From Natronosalvus vescus (lineage in GTDB: Archaea; Halobacteriota; Halobacteria; Halobacteriales; Natrialbaceae), in contig NZ_CP099546.1 of the NCBI RefSeq assembly GCF_023973145.1, positions 1,922,001 through 1,986,000 of the forward strand: a DNA stretch of 64,000 nt. The letters run 5' to 3'. Position 1 is the stretch's first letter, and every line of letters begins with the position of its first letter. The translations under genes were made by a program, and so were the position numbers. Of this stretch, positions 52,621 to 61,646 are shown in pieces. Below the pieces are notes generated by a model, which worked only from the letters and a program-made list of their open reading frames with translations, was not told the DNA's origin and searched no databases.

Positions 52621-55600
52621 TCAACTCTCACCGGAGTTATCGTTGCCGTCGGTATCGTCGGTATCGTCGGCGTCTTCGGTGCCGTCGGTATCGTCGGTAT
52701 CGTTGGTTTCCTCGGCGTCTTCGTCGTTCTCGCCGTCATCACCGTCGTCTCCCGTCCCGAGGACGGTCACCTCGGTGCTGTCGCTGTCAGTACTCGAGCG
52801 CACCGTCACCGAAAACGTCTGATCGGTCTCGACGGGGTGAGTTTCCCAGCCGAAGGCGGTGTACTCCGTGGACTCACCGACGAGCGTCCACTCGGCGCTG
52901 TCGAGGACGGTTCCACCGGAGTCGACCAGCTCGATCGTATCGGTCACCTCGTGGTCGTGGCCGTTACCAAGCGAAACCTGCACTTCGAGATACTCGCCCC
53001 CGGTGACGCCGTCGAGCACCTCCGCGATGGAGACGTTCAGCCCCGCCTCCGGATCGGGATCGTCGTCATCGTCCTCCCCGTACGCACTCGCTGGCTCCGT
53101 CGCAACCTGCACTGGTTCCAGATCACCGAACGCCGAGAGGTCGATCGTCCACTCGAGGCGTTCGTCCCCATCCTGGGGCGTCCAGTGCACCGTGAACGAG
53201 TCGCTGCCGCTGGTGAGTTCGTTCGGCGGTGACTGGTCGGCCGTCCCGTCGGTGAACGAACTCCCTACCACGATGGACACGTCGTTCGGGTTGGTGTAGC
53301 CGAACGTCACGTCGTGGCCGTCGTCGTCGTCCGAGACCGACTGCACCTCGAGGCTCGGCACTTCAGGATCGATCGCACCACTACAGTCGTGCGGGTTCGA
53401 GTGGGTGGTCGAAGCCCCCATCGCGCTCGGGTCGCTGATCCCGGTGATGGCCGTGCCGAGTTCGCCGTAGTCGTTGACGGTGACCGTCGCGCTCGAGTCG
53501 TCCCCGGAGACGCCGCGCTCGTCGCCGATCTCGAAGACGATGGTACCGGAGAACGGCGCGGGGACGTGGTCGCCGATGGCGATGAGATCCTCGCCGGTCG
53601 TGGTGCCGACGCCGTGATCGGTGTTGAATACGGTGTGTGCCGAGATAGTGTCGCCGTCCTCGAAGCTGCCGGTGATCTCGACGCGCGAGCAATCGACGAA
53701 GTCGACCTCGAGGTCGCGGTCGTCATCGTCTCCATCTTCATCCTCATCACCGTCCCCATCGTCCGTCTCCAGCCCGCGTACCTCGACCGTTCGCGTGTCG
53801 CGCTCGCCATCGACCTCGATAGCGATCGGGAACGAAACGTCGCGCCTGACCGGATACGTCTCGTAGCCCAGCGTAACCGTCTGGGTGCCGTCGCCGGCCA
53901 CCGTCACCGACTCGCTCTCGAGGGTCTCCCCGCCGACGAGCAACGACACGTCCTCGGTGACGTCGGTCGCGCGCAGGTTCTCGAGGTCGACGGTCACCTC
54001 GAGCCACTCGCCAGCGTCGACGGGGTCGTTGACCGCGCTGACCGTCGGCGAGAGCGAGGGCAGTTGCTCGGCGAACACCCGCACCAGCCGTCGGTCACAG
54101 GCGCCGTCGGTCTCGACGGAGAGGGGGAACTCGACGTTTTTCCGCACCGGATACGTCTCGTAGCCGAGTTCGACCGTCTCGACGTCGCCAGGCCCGAGTT
54201 CGACCTGTTTCGAGGCCACGCGGTCGCCCGCGACGAGGTGGACGGGCTGGCTCACCGACGCTGTCCCGGTGTTCTCGACGTCGGCCACGGTGGAGAGTGT
54301 CTCGCCCGCGAGGACGGGCGCATTAGTCTCGAGCATCCTGACGTCGAGATCGGCGACGCCGTCGGCGACAACCGAGACGGTTCGTTCGTCGGTGTCGTCA
54401 CCGGTCGAAACCCAGACGGGGAACTCGACGTTCCGTCTAACGGGATAGGTCTCGTAGCCCAGCGTGACGGCGTCCATCTCGCCGCCGTCGACGGTCACCG
54501 TCAGGGAATCGACCGTCTCGTCGCCGACGATCAGTTCGACTTCCCGCGTGGCCGACCCGGTGCCGGTGTTCTCGAGATCGACGTCGACCTCGAGGAACTC
54601 GCCTGCGGCGACGGGGGCGTTGGTCTCCGTGATCGACGCCTGCAGGGGGCCGCCGTCCGTCTTCGTCACTGTCCACGGAGTGACCCTCGCCGTGGCGCCC
54701 CCGCTGCCGGCGACCCAGAGCTGGATCGGACAGCCGTGACAGAGGACGGCCCCGTCGACCTCGAGGGTCGCGGTATCGCTGTCGCCCGAGACAGGCGTGA
54801 CGTCGAGGACGCGGTCGGCGTGGCCGAGCCACCAGACGACGTGCTCGAGTGCACCGGCCGGATCGCTCACGTCGGCGCGCAATTCCACGCTTTCGCCGGC
54901 GGTGGCCTCGAGCGTGCCCGGCGCTGGCGAGACGCCGTCGATTTCGGGCCCGTCGGTGGCCGCGGCGTCGACCTCGACCGTCCACCCGGCGGTCGCGTTT
55001 TGCTCCTCGCCGACGACGCTTGCTCTGATCGCGTACGTCCCGGGCTCCTCGAAGGTGTACTGCCAGTAGTCTCGCCCCGTCCAGCCGAAGTACTCGGCGT
55101 TCCAGGGCCCCATCGACCACCCGGAGTAGTCGTCGTCGAGATACCAGTGTGTCAGGCCACCGTAGCCGCCGTCTTCGTCGGGTTCGACCTCGAAGGTAAC
55201 GGTCGTCCCAGGCGTGACCGATACCTGCGAGCCGGGTCGAACCCGGTCGTCCGCCAGGTCGTCGATGCCGGTCACCGAGACGGTGCGTTCGTCGACGGTG
55301 TCCCCCGCGGCGATGCGGACGGGGAACTCGACGTCCTGTCTGACCGGGTAGGTCAGGTGACTGAACTCGAGCGGTCGCGTGGCTCCGCCCTCGAGGGTCA
55401 CCTGCCAGCGTCCGCCGATCGACTCGCCGCCAATGAGACACTGTGCCTCGACCTCGATTGTTTCGCTGGTCGTATTCGATACCTCGGCGACGACGTTGAG
55501 GAACTCGCCCGCCTGGACGGGATCGTTCGTCTCGACGATCTCTACCGACAGGTCGTCCGTGGTGGCCGTCGTTCCACCAGTGATCGACACGAGCACGCCG

Positions 55601-55641
55601 ACGCCGGTTCCGAGCCCCACCAGATAGCCTCTCCGGCGCAT
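52621..55641 (-). CDS. Large repeat-containing secreted surface protein
   Basis: 1006 residues. The N-terminus MRRRGYLVGLGTGVGVLVSI looks like a Tat or Sec signal. Five CARDB-like beta repeats carry the mark YETYPVRRNVEFPV or close variants, near residues 99, 410, 505, 610 and (degenerate, WETHPVETDQTFSV) 940. Repeats start with a NDPVxAGEFLEV-type strand. A PKD-like segment (TYAIRASVVGEEQNATAGW) lies at about 150-225, and an unrelated beta domain at about 650-850. The C-terminus is a low-complexity Thr-Asp-Glu tail without a membrane anchor, so the protein is secreted or held non-covalently. A TATA-like AAATATAT (55669-55676, minus strand) is about 31 bases before ATG 55641. It is probably adhesin-like or part of the cell surface. 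Confidence 0.8.
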   Translation of the reverse strand: MRRRGYLVGLGTGVGVLVSITGGTTATTDDLSVEIVETNDPVQAGEFLNVVAEVSNTTSETIEVEAQCLIGGESIGGRWQVTLEGGATRPLEFSHLTYPVRQDVEFPVRIAAGDTVDERTVSVTGIDDLADDRVRPGSQVSVTPGTTVTFEVEPDEDGGYGGLTHWYLDDDYSGWSMGPWNAEYFGWTGRDYWQYTFEEPGTYAIRASVVGEEQNATAGWTVEVDAAATDGPEIDGVSPAPGTLEATAGESVELRADVSDPAGALEHVVWWLGHADRVLDVTPVSGDSDTATLEVDGAVLCHGCPIQLWVAGSGGATARVTPWTVTKTDGGPLQASITETNAPVAAGEFLEVDVDLENTGTGSATREVELIVGDETVDSLTVTVDGGEMDAVTLGYETYPVRRNVEFPVWVSTGDDTDERTVSVVADGVADLDVRMLETNAPVLAGETLSTVADVENTGTASVSQPVHLVAGDRVASKQVELGPGDVETVELGYETYPVRKNVEFPLSVETDGACDRRLVRVFAEQLPSLSPTVSAVNDPVDAGEWLEVTVDLENLRATDVTEDVSLLVGGETLESESVTVAGDGTQTVTLGYETYPVRRDVSFPIAIEVDGERDTRTVEVRGLETDDGDGDEDEDGDDDDRDLEVDFVDCSRVEITGSFEDGDTISAHTVFNTDHGVGTTTGEDLIAIGDHVPAPFSGTIVFEIGDERGVSGDDSSATVTVNDYGELGTAITGISDPSAMGASTTHSNPHDCSGAIDPEVPSLEVQSVSDDDDGHDVTFGYTNPNDVSIVVGSSFTDGTADQSPPNELTSGSDSFTVHWTPQDGDERLEWTIDLSAFGDLEPVQVATEPASAYGEDDDDDPDPEAGLNVSIAEVLDGVTGGEYLEVQVSLGNGHDHEVTDTIELVDSGGTVLDSAEWTLVGESTEYTAFGWETHPVETDQTFSVTVRSSTDSDSTEVTVLGTGDDGDDGENDEDAEETNDTDDTDGTEDADDTDDTDGNDNSGES
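52633..52730. repeat. Nine-base tandem repeats encoding the Thr-Asp tail
   Basis: Imperfect units of GGTATCGTC and GGCGTCTTC repeat about ten times and encode the TDDTDGTEDADDTDD tail of the surface protein. Such arrays can change length by slippage. Confidence 0.75.
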
Positions 55642-55796
55642 AGTAATCGACTACGGAGGCCAGCACCAATATATTTCTCACATACTCACGGGAATTTAAC
55701 CATTACTCGATGAGAGTCACGAACGGTGATAGATGACGCGTTTCTCCCGACAGCTGTAGGATCACCTTACCGTGACACTCCCGTGCTCGAGACCGT

Positions 55797-55849
55797 CGTA
55801 GACAGGGTCTACGCGCTGAGAGTCAGGGTAACTGACGCAGTGCTTTATG
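55797..55849 (+). promoter_or_regulatory. Two inverted repeats and TATA box before the DUF4397 gene
   Basis: CGTAGAC-AGG-GTCTACG (55797-55813) is a perfect 7-base dyad. GTCAG-N5-CTGAC (55822-55836) is a second, shorter dyad. TTTATG at 55844-55849 lies about 31 bases before ATG 55878. Together they form a plausible regulated promoter. Confidence 0.45.
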
Positions 55850-55877
55850 CGTTCGATCCGCCGACGTTCCCCGTATC

Positions 55878-56705
55878 ATGACTGCTTCCAGACGACCGCT
55901 TACAGCCGCCGACCCGGCGACTGGCGTGACCATTGCCAGCAGCGTGTATGCACGCGGTGAACACGACGACGACGAACGCGACGACGGCGATGATGACGAA
56001 GGTGCCGACAGTGAAGCCGACGAAGGTGTCGACGGTGATACCCCTGACTCGGAGACGAACGGAGACGATACTGCCGACGAGGGGATGCCCGGCGACCGGC
56101 AGGCACCACTTACGGCCGTCCGCGTCGCTCACTTCTCTCCCGACGCCCCGGCCGTCGACATCTACGTCGACGGCGACCGCATCGTTTCGGAGCTGGAGTA
56201 CGAGACGCTGACGCCGTACCTCGAGCTCGAGCCGGGGACGTACACGGTCACGATCAGACCCGCTGGCGACGAGGAGACCGTCGCCTTCGAGCGCGACCTC
56301 TGGCTCGGCCGCGCGTTCTACACCATCGCGGCAATCGGCTCGCTCGAGGCCGGCACCCTCCGGACGCACGTCCTGATCGACGACGGTTCGGTGTTGCTCC
56401 GGGCCGTCCACGCCGCGCCCGACGCGCCGGCGGTCGACCTCTACGCGAACGACGGCGACCGGCCGATCGTCGAGAACCTGGCGTTCGGTGATACCACCCA
56501 CTACGTGTCGATTCCGGCCGCCAGCTACACCCTCGACGTCCGTCCGACCGGCGACGCTGCGACGACGGTCGCCTCGTTCGACGTGGATCTCGAGCGAGCG
56601 CACGCCTACACCGGATTCGCCGTCGGCTATCTCGAGCCGGGCGACGACGAGGATCGGGCGTTTACGCTTCGCGCGACGATCGATGGCGTCACCGGCACTC
56701 ACTGA
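55878..56705 (+). CDS. DUF4397 domain-containing protein
   Basis: 275 residues. After an acidic linker (about 28-75, Asp/Glu/Gly-rich), two DUF4397-type beta domains follow: AVRVAHFSPDAPAVDIYVDG (about 80-99) and VLLRAVHAAPDAPAVDLYAN (about 175-194). DUF4397 proteins are usually exported. The N-terminus MTASRRPLTAADPATGVTIASSVYA has the shape of a Tat leader but a weak hydrophobic core. Export is therefore uncertain, or the signal is decayed. It is divergent from the large repeat surface protein across 236 bases. TATA box supports ATG 55878. Confidence 0.82.
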   Translation: MTASRRPLTAADPATGVTIASSVYARGEHDDDERDDGDDDEGADSEADEGVDGDTPDSETNGDDTADEGMPGDRQAPLTAVRVAHFSPDAPAVDIYVDGDRIVSELEYETLTPYLELEPGTYTVTIRPAGDEETVAFERDLWLGRAFYTIAAIGSLEAGTLRTHVLIDDGSVLLRAVHAAPDAPAVDLYANDGDRPIVENLAFGDTTHYVSIPAASYTLDVRPTGDAATTVASFDVDLERAHAYTGFAVGYLEPGDDEDRAFTLRATIDGVTGTH

Positions 56706-56744
56706 GCGCCGTCGACAGCTTTCACTGACCGCCCTCGCCGATGC

Positions 56745-58682
56745 TTACTGACCGCTCTCGCCACCATCGGCGAGGGTCTCGAGCGCCTCGTCGAGGTTGC
56801 CCGCCTGGGCCTCCCAGAGGGTCGCGTACCGTCCGTCGGCCGCGAGCAGCGTCTCGTGATCGCCGCGCTCGACGACTCGCCCGTCTTCGAGGACGAGGAT
56901 GGTGTCGGCGTCGCGGATTGTCGACAGGCGGTGGGCGATGGCGAGCGTGGTACGATCCTCGGTGAGTCGATCGATCGACTGCTGGATCATGAATTCGGTC
57001 TTCGTGTCGACCGCGCTCGTCGCCTCGTCGAGGATCAGAATTTCGGGATCCTGCAACACCGTTCGGGCGAGCGCCACCCGCTGGCGCTGCCCGCCCGAGA
57101 GCTTGATCCCGCGTTCGCCGACGCGGGTGTCGTAGCCGTCCTCGAGGCCCTCGATGAACGCGTGGGCCTGGGCGGCTCTGGCAGCTTCTTCGACCGCATC
57201 GTCGCTCGCGTCGAAGTTGCCGTAGCGGATATTGTCCGCGATGGTGCCGTCGAAGAGGAACGTGTCCTGGCTCACGTAGCCGACGGCCCTACGGACGTCG
57301 TCGATCCGTAAGGAGCGGACGTCGTGGCCGTCGAGGCGAACCTCCCCGTCATCGACGTCGTAGAGACGGAGCAGGAGTTTGAGGAGCGTCGACTTGCCGG
57401 CGCCGGTCGCGCCGACGAGCGCGACCGTGTCACCCGGATCGGCGACGAAAGAGACGTCCTCGACGATGAGCTCCTCGTCACCCTCGAGGTCCTTGCCCAG
57501 CGCTCGGGCCTCGTCGGTCGCGTAGCTGAAGGTGACGTCGTCGTACTCGACGCGACCGTCGACGCGCTCGAGGTCGACGGGGTCGTCCGGGTCGGTGACG
57601 TAGACGGGGATGTCCATCAGTCCGAAGACGCGCTCGCTCGAGGCCTTCGCGTTCTCGTACTGGTCGACGATGTTCGAGACCTCGGCCAGCGGCGCGACGA
57701 TGAACTGCGTCAGAAAGAGGAAGGTGACGAATTCCCCGACCTGGAGGGTGCCGGTCATCGGGCCGGGGGCGCTTTCCATGGCAATCCACCAGCCGCCGAC
57801 GAGGAAGGTTGCGGCGAACGCGAGGCCAGCGAGGAGTTCCATCCCGGGTCGGTAGAGGTACGAGAGTTTGAGGACGGCCATCGTATCGTCGAAGAACCGT
57901 TTGGAGGCCTTTCGAACGCGCCCGACCTCGTGTTCTTCGCTGCTAGTCGTCTTCGTCAGGCCGACGCCCGAGATGCTGTTCTCGAGGCGGGTGTTGAGTC
58001 TCGCGACCGCCGAGCGCTGGCGGACGTAGCGGGGTTCGACCACCCGCATGAACCAGAGGGTGAAGACGAACATGGCGGGCACGGCGACGAGGGTGACGAA
58101 CGCCAGTTGCCAGTTGAGCAAGAAGAGAATGGCCGTGATGCCGCCGACCATCACCAGCAAGCGCAGGGAGTTGACGAGCGCGTTGTCGAGGAACATCTCG
58201 AGGTTTCGAGTGTCGTCGTTGAGGACGGCCATCACCTCGCCGGTCTGTTTGTCGTCGAAGAAGGTCATGTCCAGGTTCTGCATCTTGGTGAAGCAGTCGA
58301 CCCGGACGGAGTGCATCACCTCGTGGGCGAACAGGTTGGCGGAGACGCCGTAGATCCAGGTGCCGATTCCGACGGCGATGAACGCAGCGGCGATGGCGCT
58401 CACCGAAAACCAGAACTGCGCCATCTCCGTCGCCGGCAGCCACGCGTTCGGGACGACCGGAAGCGAGTAGGCGCCGTCACCGGCGAAAATGGCGTCGATC
58501 GCCGCCCCAAGGATCAGCGGCGGGATGAGGGAGGACATCTGGGCGATGAAGTTCGCGACCATGCCGATGGCGAACCAGTGGAGCCGTCCTGGCCCGTACT
58601 CGAAAAAGAGCCGCCAGAGCGGTCGGTCGACCTCGTCACGGTAGGCGTCGAACGGTGTCTCGTCGTCGGTCGTGGTACTCAC
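56745..58682 (-). CDS. ABC exporter with fused membrane and ATPase domains
   Basis: 645 residues. The N-terminal half (about 30-350) has six helices of the type I exporter fold. The ATPase has Walker A GATGAGKST (about 417-425), signature LSGGQRQRVALARTV (about 520-534), Walker B ILILDEATSAVD and H-loop IAHRLSTI. It is MsbA/BmrA-like and would act as a homodimer, or as half of a heterodimer, exporting lipids, peptides or drugs. No partner gene is adjacent. The end converges on the DUF4397 gene with 39 bases between. Start ATG 58682. Confidence 0.9.
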   Translation of the reverse strand: MSTTTDDETPFDAYRDEVDRPLWRLFFEYGPGRLHWFAIGMVANFIAQMSSLIPPLILGAAIDAIFAGDGAYSLPVVPNAWLPATEMAQFWFSVSAIAAAFIAVGIGTWIYGVSANLFAHEVMHSVRVDCFTKMQNLDMTFFDDKQTGEVMAVLNDDTRNLEMFLDNALVNSLRLLVMVGGITAILFLLNWQLAFVTLVAVPAMFVFTLWFMRVVEPRYVRQRSAVARLNTRLENSISGVGLTKTTSSEEHEVGRVRKASKRFFDDTMAVLKLSYLYRPGMELLAGLAFAATFLVGGWWIAMESAPGPMTGTLQVGEFVTFLFLTQFIVAPLAEVSNIVDQYENAKASSERVFGLMDIPVYVTDPDDPVDLERVDGRVEYDDVTFSYATDEARALGKDLEGDEELIVEDVSFVADPGDTVALVGATGAGKSTLLKLLLRLYDVDDGEVRLDGHDVRSLRIDDVRRAVGYVSQDTFLFDGTIADNIRYGNFDASDDAVEEAARAAQAHAFIEGLEDGYDTRVGERGIKLSGGQRQRVALARTVLQDPEILILDEATSAVDTKTEFMIQQSIDRLTEDRTTLAIAHRLSTIRDADTILVLEDGRVVERGDHETLLAADGRYATLWEAQAGNLDEALETLADGGESGQ

Positions 58683-58893
58683 TGGCGCATGCGTACTGTT
58701 TCGAACCGTAAATGGTGTACGATTCCGGCGAGCGGTACGGCCCTCGGTCTACACCGACCGTCGACGCACCTGCGGGCTTTCGGACTCGAGTCGCTCTCGA
58801 TCTCAGTTCGCGCTCGAGGGGCTCGCTGAATCGACGGACGCACCTTCGGAACGACGCTCGAGAGCCTCACCGGGAAATCGACGCTCGAGTGCG

Positions 58894-59034
58894 TCACCGT
58901 ACGTACAGGATAGCGATGCCGAGCGCGAGCAATCCGAGCCCCCACCACAGTGAGTCGCCGGGGAGGAAGACCAGCAGGAGGGTGACGATACCCGAGGTGA
59001 ACAGCGACCAGCCGATCGTCGTTTGATAGGCCAT
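58894..59034 (-). CDS. Small two-helix membrane protein (46 aa)
   Basis: 46 residues, MAYQTTIGWSLFTSGIVTLL, then a short turn with PGDSLWWG and a second hydrophobic helix ending in VR. Codon use fits. An in-frame upstream GTG or ATG would add a basic, unlikely extension. Function unknown. The region 58683-58893 to its left holds nothing convincing. Confidence 0.5.
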   Translation of the reverse strand: MAYQTTIGWSLFTSGIVTLLLVFLPGDSLWWGLGLLALGIAILYVR

Positions 59035-59152
59035 ATCGACACTACGCCGTCGAGCCCATTGAACAGCGGGGGTGGCTCGATCGGGTATGGGTCGCAAGGG
59101 TTCCGAACAGAATCGATCCTGGAACCCGATCAGAACAGAGTCTTGAATCCGA

Positions 59153-60331
59153 TCAGAACAGATCCTGGGTGATCTCGAGCGTGCGCTCGCGGTCGTTCCA
59201 GTCGACGAAGAGCGCGACGCTGGTCGCGGAGGTGATGAGGTCGTGGACGTTGATGCGCGCTTCCGCGAGCGGGCCGACGATGCCCTGGATGACGCCTGGC
59301 TGGTTCGGCAGTTCGCCGCCGGTCACCCGAACGACGGCCAGGGGGGCGTCGACGGTGACGCTCGAGAGTTCGTTGCGGGCGATGACCTCCCGGTGGAGGA
59401 TGTTCTCGGCGCGCTCGGACTCGTCCTCGTCGACGTAGAACGTCACGGAGTCGAGGCCGCTGGCGACGGCGTCGATGTTGATGTCGCTCTCGCCGAGAGC
59501 GGCCGACAACGACTGGAACACGCCGGGCTTGTTGCGAATCGCTCGCCCGGCGACGGTGAGACAGGCCAGAGGTTCCTCGCGCATGTCGACGAGGCTCTGG
59601 AACTCCCCTTCGATGCTCGTCCCGCCCGAGAGCAAGTCGCCGTGCTGGTAGTGGACGACGCGGACGGTGAGCTGACCATGCTTATAAGAGAGCGCGGAGG
59701 GGGCGACGACTTCGGCCCCGCGGAACGAGAGGTTTCGTAGCTCGTCGACGGAGATCTCCCCGACGTTTCGTGCGCCCTCGACGACGCGGGGGTCGCCGGT
59801 CATCACGCCTTCGACGTCGGTCACGATGACGACCTCGTCGGCGTCCATGTAGTTGCCGAGCATCACCGCCGACGTGTCGGAACCGCCGCGACCGAGCGTG
59901 GTCACCGAGCCGTCGGGGCCTTCGGCGAGGAAGCCGGTGATGACCGGGACGGTTCCCTCGAGGTCGCCGGCGAGGTCGGCCGCGCGGCGTTTGGTCTCCT
60001 CGACGTCGACCTCACCGAACTCGTCGGTGATGACGGGCCACCCCTCGCTGCCCGGTTCGTAGAAGGCGGCGTCGACGCCGCGGGCGGTGAGGGCGGCTTT
60101 GAGCATCCGGACGGAGGTACGCTCGCCCATGCTAACGATCTGTGCGCGGTCGGCCTCGTCGGCCTCGAAGGTGATCTCCTCGAGCAGGTCGTCGGTGGTC
60201 GATCCCATGGCGCTGGCGACGACGGCGATCTCGTGGCCGTCGGCGACGGCGGCAGCGATGGAGTCGGCGGCCCGATTGATCCGGTCGCCGCTGCCGAGGC
60301 TGGTGCCGCCGAACTTGGCTACGACGCGCAT
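59153..60331 (-). CDS. lysC: Aspartate kinase
   Basis: 392 residues. The N-terminal KFGGTSLGSGDRI (about 6-18) is the aspartokinase signature, and the ATP-binding region with LGRGGSDTSAVML (about 146-158) follows. Two C-terminal ACT domains, about 255-320 and 325-392, allow feedback control, probably by threonine or lysine. It performs the first step from aspartate to threonine, methionine and diaminopimelate/lysine. Length is shorter than most lysine-sensitive enzymes and typical of archaea. ATG 60331 gives MRVVAKFGG. No other pathway gene adjoins. Confidence 0.94.
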   Translation of the reverse strand: MRVVAKFGGTSLGSGDRINRAADSIAAAVADGHEIAVVASAMGSTTDDLLEEITFEADEADRAQIVSMGERTSVRMLKAALTARGVDAAFYEPGSEGWPVITDEFGEVDVEETKRRAADLAGDLEGTVPVITGFLAEGPDGSVTTLGRGGSDTSAVMLGNYMDADEVVIVTDVEGVMTGDPRVVEGARNVGEISVDELRNLSFRGAEVVAPSALSYKHGQLTVRVVHYQHGDLLSGGTSIEGEFQSLVDMREEPLACLTVAGRAIRNKPGVFQSLSAALGESDINIDAVASGLDSVTFYVDEDESERAENILHREVIARNELSSVTVDAPLAVVRVTGGELPNQPGVIQGIVGPLAEARINVHDLITSATSVALFVDWNDRERTLEITQDLF

Positions 60332-60425
60332 CGAATCACCCGGGTGGCTGACGGCGTCGCGGTGGCATCACGCATGTGCCCTCGTTACCAGAGCGAGCAA
60401 ATAACTGTGTCCCTCTGTCCGATTT

Positions 60426-61544
60426 TTACCCCTGTTTCGGCTCGTTTTCGGGCTCGCTCGAGGCGGTTTCTCCGGGCACGGTCGCCCCCTTCACGTCCTT
60501 CGATTCGCCGGTTTCGATACCGTTCTTCGTCCCGTTGCCCTCGTCGGATTTTTGCTCCCCTTTGCCCCCGTCGCTCGCGTTCGCTTTCACCTCCTCGAGC
60601 GGGTCGAACGTCACCATCCCGAGGCCGCTCGTGTACTCGTAGGTGTGCCACTCCGAAACCGTGAGGACGCCGCGAAGCTTTCGCACGCGGAGCCGTCGAA
60701 AGAGTGTGTCCTCGATCACAGAGCCGTCGAGCGCTAGGTCGACGACGCCGTCGGCGACGTAATCGAGGTTCCGCGGGAACGAATCCGCCTCGCCAGCCAC
60801 GGTCGCGCCGGCGATGATCGGGACGAATCGCCCCTTACAGACTTCGGCTCTGACGTTTTTGACGAAGTCGTAGGCCTGTACCGGCTGGACGAGCGAGCCG
60901 AACTCCGCGATCGAGTCGACGACGACCAGTCCCGTCTCGACCATCTCGAGCGCCTCGAGGCAGTTGTCGAGGGCGTTCTGTACCTCGTAGCTGTCGCTCG
61001 GATCTCTGACGGCCGTCGTCTGGGGCTCGGTCGCCCGACGGAGGTGCGTGTTCCAGGCGGTCATCCGATCGTAGAGGCGCTCGCGGTCGTCCATCCGGTA
61101 GGTGAAACAGTCGACGATGTGTAGCTGGTCGCGCTCGAGGTACGGCAGGACGTTCCAGTCCATCGCGAGGAAGTTTTCGACCACCGAGGTCGGCGGCTCG
61201 GTGAACGCGACGATGACGGCGGGTTCGCCGCGCTCGAGGGCGCGCCAGACCAGTTCGGCTTCGATGGCCTCCTCGCGGGTGCCGGAGTTTCCGAGCAACA
61301 GGACGAACGAGTTGCGCGGCAATCCCTGGGGGAGACAGGCGTCGAGACCGGCGACGCCGGGTCTGACCTTCCGGTGGCCCTCGCTCCCGGTAACCGCTCC
61401 CCCGTTGTCCTCGTGCGCGTTTCGGCAAGTCTGTGAGCAAAACGCCAGCGTCGTCCCGCCTTCCTCGATAGAGAGCGGCTCGAGCGGACACGTCTGCTGA
61501 CAGAACGCACACGTCTGCCGGTCGGCCGCGGAGTCGGTGGGCAT
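60426..61544 (-). CDS. HTR-like protein: zinc finger plus RecA/KaiC-like domain
   Basis: 372 residues. The N-terminus has a five-cysteine cluster (Cys12, 15, 19, 36 and 40), with the TLAFCSQTC part recalling TRASH-type zinc fingers. A KaiC/RecA-like ATPase core follows (about 60-315): VAGLDACLPQGLPRNSFVLLL, then LGNSGTREEAIEAELVWRAL where Walker A should be. The expected GK[S/T] is replaced by GTREE, so ATP binding is doubtful. Walker B-like LVVVDSIAEFG is present. This matches the haloarchaeal HTR-like proteins, named for sensory-rhodopsin transducer neighbours and of unproven function. The C-terminal tail (about 330-372) is disordered, rich in Gly, Glu and Lys. ATG 61544 is preferred to 61571. 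Confidence 0.78.
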   Translation of the reverse strand: MPTDSAADRQTCAFCQQTCPLEPLSIEEGGTTLAFCSQTCRNAHEDNGGAVTGSEGHRKVRPGVAGLDACLPQGLPRNSFVLLLGNSGTREEAIEAELVWRALERGEPAVIVAFTEPPTSVVENFLAMDWNVLPYLERDQLHIVDCFTYRMDDRERLYDRMTAWNTHLRRATEPQTTAVRDPSDSYEVQNALDNCLEALEMVETGLVVVDSIAEFGSLVQPVQAYDFVKNVRAEVCKGRFVPIIAGATVAGEADSFPRNLDYVADGVVDLALDGSVIEDTLFRRLRVRKLRGVLTVSEWHTYEYTSGLGMVTFDPLEEVKANASDGGKGEQKSDEGNGTKNGIETGESKDVKGATVPGETASSEPENEPKQG

Positions 61545-61613
61545 ACCGTGTCGTTTGCTCCCGCTGCACAAGAATGTGTTTGAACCCCTATACGTTCGTC
61601 AATCTTCGGCTGG

Positions 61614-61621
61614 ATTTATGG
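61614..61621 (+). promoter_or_regulatory. TATA box for the gene at 61647
   Basis: ATTTATGG is centred about 29 bases before ATG 61647. Confidence 0.45.
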
Positions 61622-61646
61622 TAGTGCGAGTCAATACCACACACCA

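Noticed and set aside
52335-52742. 135-codon Thr/Pro-rich frame
   Set aside because: Its first part is the shifted reading of the nine-base repeats of the surface gene. The last part may be a gene remnant but has no start.
53314-55713. 799-codon open frame opposite the large surface protein
   Set aside because: It is the complement of a highly acidic, high-GC gene; it has no recognisable domain and the surface protein has signal, repeats and promoter.
57324-58829. 501-codon open frame opposite the ABC exporter
   Set aside because: Shadow frame of a gene with complete ABC motifs; its composition is low complexity.
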